From: Bradyrhizobium sp. NAS96.2
GTDB taxonomy: Bacteria > Pseudomonadota > Alphaproteobacteria > Rhizobiales > Xanthobacteraceae
Assembly (NCBI RefSeq): GCF_001908235.1
Contig: NZ_LGHK01000087.1
Span: forward strand, 1-63,073
Direction of reading: 5' to 3'
Length of the DNA stretch: 63,073 bases
Shown here one piece after another: positions 61,185 through 63,073 of the stretch; within the stretch, counting starts at the first letter, position 1, and every line of letters begins with the position of its first letter. A program made the translations under genes and the position numbers. Under the pieces are notes generated by a model, which worked only from the letters and a program-made list of their open reading frames with translations, was not told the origin of the DNA and searched no databases.

Positions 61185-62300
61185 ATGACAAGGGATTTGG
61201 CACGACGTGAATTCCTGAAAGGCTCGGCGGCGATCGCGGGCGCCGCGGCCGCGGGCGCATTCTCTTGCGTCGAGATCGCGAACGCGGCGCCGATCGAGGT
61301 GCCGACCGTCGACAAGCTGTCGATCCGCGTCCTGGTCGATTCCAGCTTCGACATCTTCTTCAAGCCGAAACAGGCCAACGGCGTCTCAATCGTTCCGGCG
61401 TCGCGCAACGCCGATTACCAGCGCTCGCTGCACAATGAATGGGGCCTGTCGCTGTGGCTGGAGTCGGAGGCCAAGGGCGCGCAGCGTACGCTGATGCTCG
61501 ACTACGGCTATACCCCGGACGTCCTGCTCAACAACATGGCGCTGGTCGGCGTCGATCCGTCGAAGCTCGACGCACTGATCGTGAGCCACGGGCACTACGA
61601 TCATTTCGGCGGCCTCAACGGCTTCCTCGACAAATTCCGCGACAAGCTGCCGGCCGACGTGAAGCTCTATGCCGGCGGCGAGGATAATTTCTGCCACCGC
61701 GTCAGCCCGACCCCGACCAAGGGCCAGTTCGCCGATTTCGGCACGCTGGACCGCCGCCAGCTCGCCGCGCAGCGCGTCACCACCGTGCTGTGCGAGACGC
61801 CGACCGTGATCGCCGGCCACGCCTTCACGACAGGCAAGATCACCCGCCGCAGCATCGAGCGCGTGCTGCCGCAGACCTGGGTCGAGTTCGGCATCAAGGA
61901 CGGGCTCGGCTGCAACGCCAGCCACTATCTGCCGGCCGAGATGGAAGGCAAGATCGTGCCCGACGAACACATCCACGAGCACGCGACCTGCTTCAATGTG
62001 AAGGACTTCGGCCTGGTCGTGATCTCGTCCTGCGGCCATGTCGGCATCGTCAATTCGGTGAAGCAGGCGCAGGAGGTCTCGGGCATCCAGAAGGTGCACG
62101 CGATCGTCGGCGGCTTCCATCTCGGACCGGCGCCGAAGGACTACCTCACCGAGGTCGTCGCCGAGATCAAGAAGCTGGATCCCGATGTCGTGGTCCCGAT
62201 GCATTGCTCCGGGCTCAACTTCGTGCAGGAGGCGACCGCTCAGATGGGCGACAAGGTGATGGTCACCACCACCGGCAGCCGCCTCTCCTTCGGCATATGA
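61185..62300 (+). CDS. Tat-exported metallo-beta-lactamase-fold hydrolase
   Basis: 371 residues. The N-terminus has a twin-arginine signal ARREFLKGSAAIAGAAAAG. The metal motif is SHGHYDHFGG (H135, H137, D139, H140), with further HEH and HCSG histidines. It resembles the 7,8-dihydropterin-6-yl-methyl-aminobenzene-phosphate synthase-like MBL group. GGGGGA lies 6 bases before the second of two adjacent ATG codons (61182, 61185). The stop overlaps the SCO gene start by ATGA. The role is unknown. Confidence 0.85.
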   Translation: MTRDLARREFLKGSAAIAGAAAAGAFSCVEIANAAPIEVPTVDKLSIRVLVDSSFDIFFKPKQANGVSIVPASRNADYQRSLHNEWGLSLWLESEAKGAQRTLMLDYGYTPDVLLNNMALVGVDPSKLDALIVSHGHYDHFGGLNGFLDKFRDKLPADVKLYAGGEDNFCHRVSPTPTKGQFADFGTLDRRQLAAQRVTTVLCETPTVIAGHAFTTGKITRRSIERVLPQTWVEFGIKDGLGCNASHYLPAEMEGKIVPDEHIHEHATCFNVKDFGLVVISSCGHVGIVNSVKQAQEVSGIQKVHAIVGGFHLGPAPKDYLTEVVAEIKKLDPDVVVPMHCSGLNFVQEATAQMGDKVMVTTTGSRLSFGI

Positions 62301-62929
62301 GACAAAATAAACTGCGCTCGATCGCGTGCGCCGGCGCCGGCCTGTGGCTGACGCTGGCGCCAGCGCTGGCCGGCGACGCGCCAGCGCAATCAGCGCGCTC
62401 GGCCGCCGAGATCATGGACATCCTGATGTGGAACAGGGAGCCGGTCGGCGGCCCGTTCGCGCTGACCGATCAAGCCGGCCATGCGCGCACCGACAAGGAG
62501 TTTCGCGGCAGGCTGATGCTGGTCTATTTCGGCTTCACCTATTGCCCGGACGTCTGCCCGACCGATCTGCAGGCGATCGGGCTTGCGCTCGACAAGCTCG
62601 GCCCTGGCGGCGATCAGGTGCAACCGATCTTCATCACGGTCGATCCCGAGCGCGACACGGCTAGCCATCTCGCCGAATACGTGCCGATGTTTCACCCACG
62701 CCTCATTGGCCTCACCGGCAGCGCTGAAGCGATCCGCAAGGTCGCCGATGCCTACAAGGTCTATTACGCGAGGGTGCCGCTGAAGGACGGCGACTACACC
62801 GTCGATCACACCGCGTACATCTATTTGATGGACCGCGGCGGTAGCTATCTCGGCTTCTTCCCGCCGGGGACCTCCGCCGACCGCATGGTCGAGATCATTC
62901 GGCCGAGGCTCGCCGCGCCGGCGCGTTGA
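62297..62929 (+). CDS. SCO1/SenC-type copper-binding protein
   Basis: 210 residues. Signal-like hydrophobic start (about 1-25), then a thioredoxin fold with the copper motif CPDVCP (C83, C87) and H171 in VDHTAYIYL. SCO proteins deliver copper to cytochrome c oxidase CuA or act as redox sensors. It overlaps the MBL gene by ATGA, so both are made from one transcript; no oxidase genes lie in the window. Confidence 0.92.
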   Translation: MRQNKLRSIACAGAGLWLTLAPALAGDAPAQSARSAAEIMDILMWNREPVGGPFALTDQAGHARTDKEFRGRLMLVYFGFTYCPDVCPTDLQAIGLALDKLGPGGDQVQPIFITVDPERDTASHLAEYVPMFHPRLIGLTGSAEAIRKVADAYKVYYARVPLKDGDYTVDHTAYIYLMDRGGSYLGFFPPGTSADRMVEIIRPRLAAPAR

Positions 62930-62961
62930 CGCGGCGTCACTGTCGCCACATCGTAGCTGCG

Positions 62962-63001
62962 CCCCCTCTCCCGCTTGCGGGGGAGGGCCGGGGTGGGGGT
63001 G
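62962..63001. repeat. Repeat arm, family F
   Basis: CCCCCTCTCCCGCTTGCGGG and GAGGGCCGGGGTGG, the same as one arm at 7198-7324, downstream of the SCO gene. Confidence 0.65.
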
Positions 63002-63013
63002 TTCTCCGTGTCC

Positions 63014-63073
63014 GACCGGGTTGATGCCTGACATATTGGACCGGGCTGATGGCTGACAATATCCGGTCATCGT
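63014..63073. repeat. Two tandem near-repeats at the window edge, possibly a mobile-element end
   Basis: GACCGGGTTGATGCCTGACA and GACCGGGCTGATGGCTGACA lie 25 bases apart. This arrangement resembles sequence next to IS481-like elements in rhizobia, but the element itself would lie outside the window. Confidence 0.4.

Noticed and set aside
1..63073. tRNA, rRNA, CRISPR arrays, prophage or origin
   Set aside because: No cloverleaf, rRNA-like or spacer-repeat array was recognised by eye; covariance-model and CRISPR-finder runs would settle this.

Overview
The window is a GC-rich chromosomal segment of an alphaproteobacterium, most likely Bradyrhizobium or a close relative. This is inferred from the gene families (branched/aryl-type LuxI/LuxR pair, serC-serA order with a structured serC leader, IsdG/HmuQ-type heme monooxygenase, Omp25-like porins, paired DUF992 and DUF5666-like secreted proteins) and from many dispersed intergenic palindromes typical of that group. 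No rRNA, tRNA, CRISPR array, phage or complete insertion sequence was seen.

Layout. 1-3.2 kb: a quorum-sensing locus. A luxI-family synthase, a cytochrome P450 and an 86-residue protein of unknown function form an overlapping minus-strand operon, divergent from a luxR-family regulator across a 19-bp perfect palindrome. 3.5-12.8 kb: an HTH protein, two paralogous EamA/DMT exporters, an orphan MlaD-type protein, an FMN alpha-hydroxy-acid oxidase, a small membrane protein divergent from a TetR regulator, a DUF1330 protein, an HD-domain protein, and a frameshifted LysR gene divergent from a SnoaL-like protein. 12.8-21.3 kb: a chemoreceptor, a D-2-hydroxyacid dehydrogenase with a sugar-type ABC importer that lacks its ATPase, an IsdG-type heme oxygenase, and an esterase/phytase-like secreted protein preceded by a Pho-box-like repeat. 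21.5-31 kb: a membrane protein, a crotonase lacking one catalytic Glu, a MuiA-family protein, a thiolase, serA and serC, and GNAT/GST genes. 31-43.2 kb: two outer-membrane proteins, an Fsr-like MFS exporter, glmM, a second FMN oxidase, two DUF5666-like paralogues, aroE, a DUF1275 protein and a divergent EF-G-like GTPase. 43.4-50 kb: a LysR gene divergent from an alpha/beta hydrolase, two DUF992 proteins (one with a His-rich tail), an aspartate aminotransferase, a GST and two tiny membrane proteins. 50-63 kb: a DUF486 protein, a PAS membrane protein, a GNAT, an aldo/keto reductase, a DUF1800-DUF1501 pair, a CWC-HAD pair, a lipoprotein M15-like peptidase, a frameshifted TetR divergent from an enoyl-CoA hydratase, yfcG, and a metallo-beta-lactamase/SCO pair.

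Most genes are housekeeping or single transcription units. Units that look functionally coupled are luxI-P450-86aa/luxR, the dehydrogenase-ABC cluster, serC-serA, DUF1275-aroE, GST-GNAT, DUF1800-DUF1501, CWC-HAD and MBL-SCO. The strongest candidate for unexplored biology is the quorum-sensing operon, whose P450 and small partner may tailor the signal or make a co-regulated product. Functions are family assignments read by eye; no database search was run.
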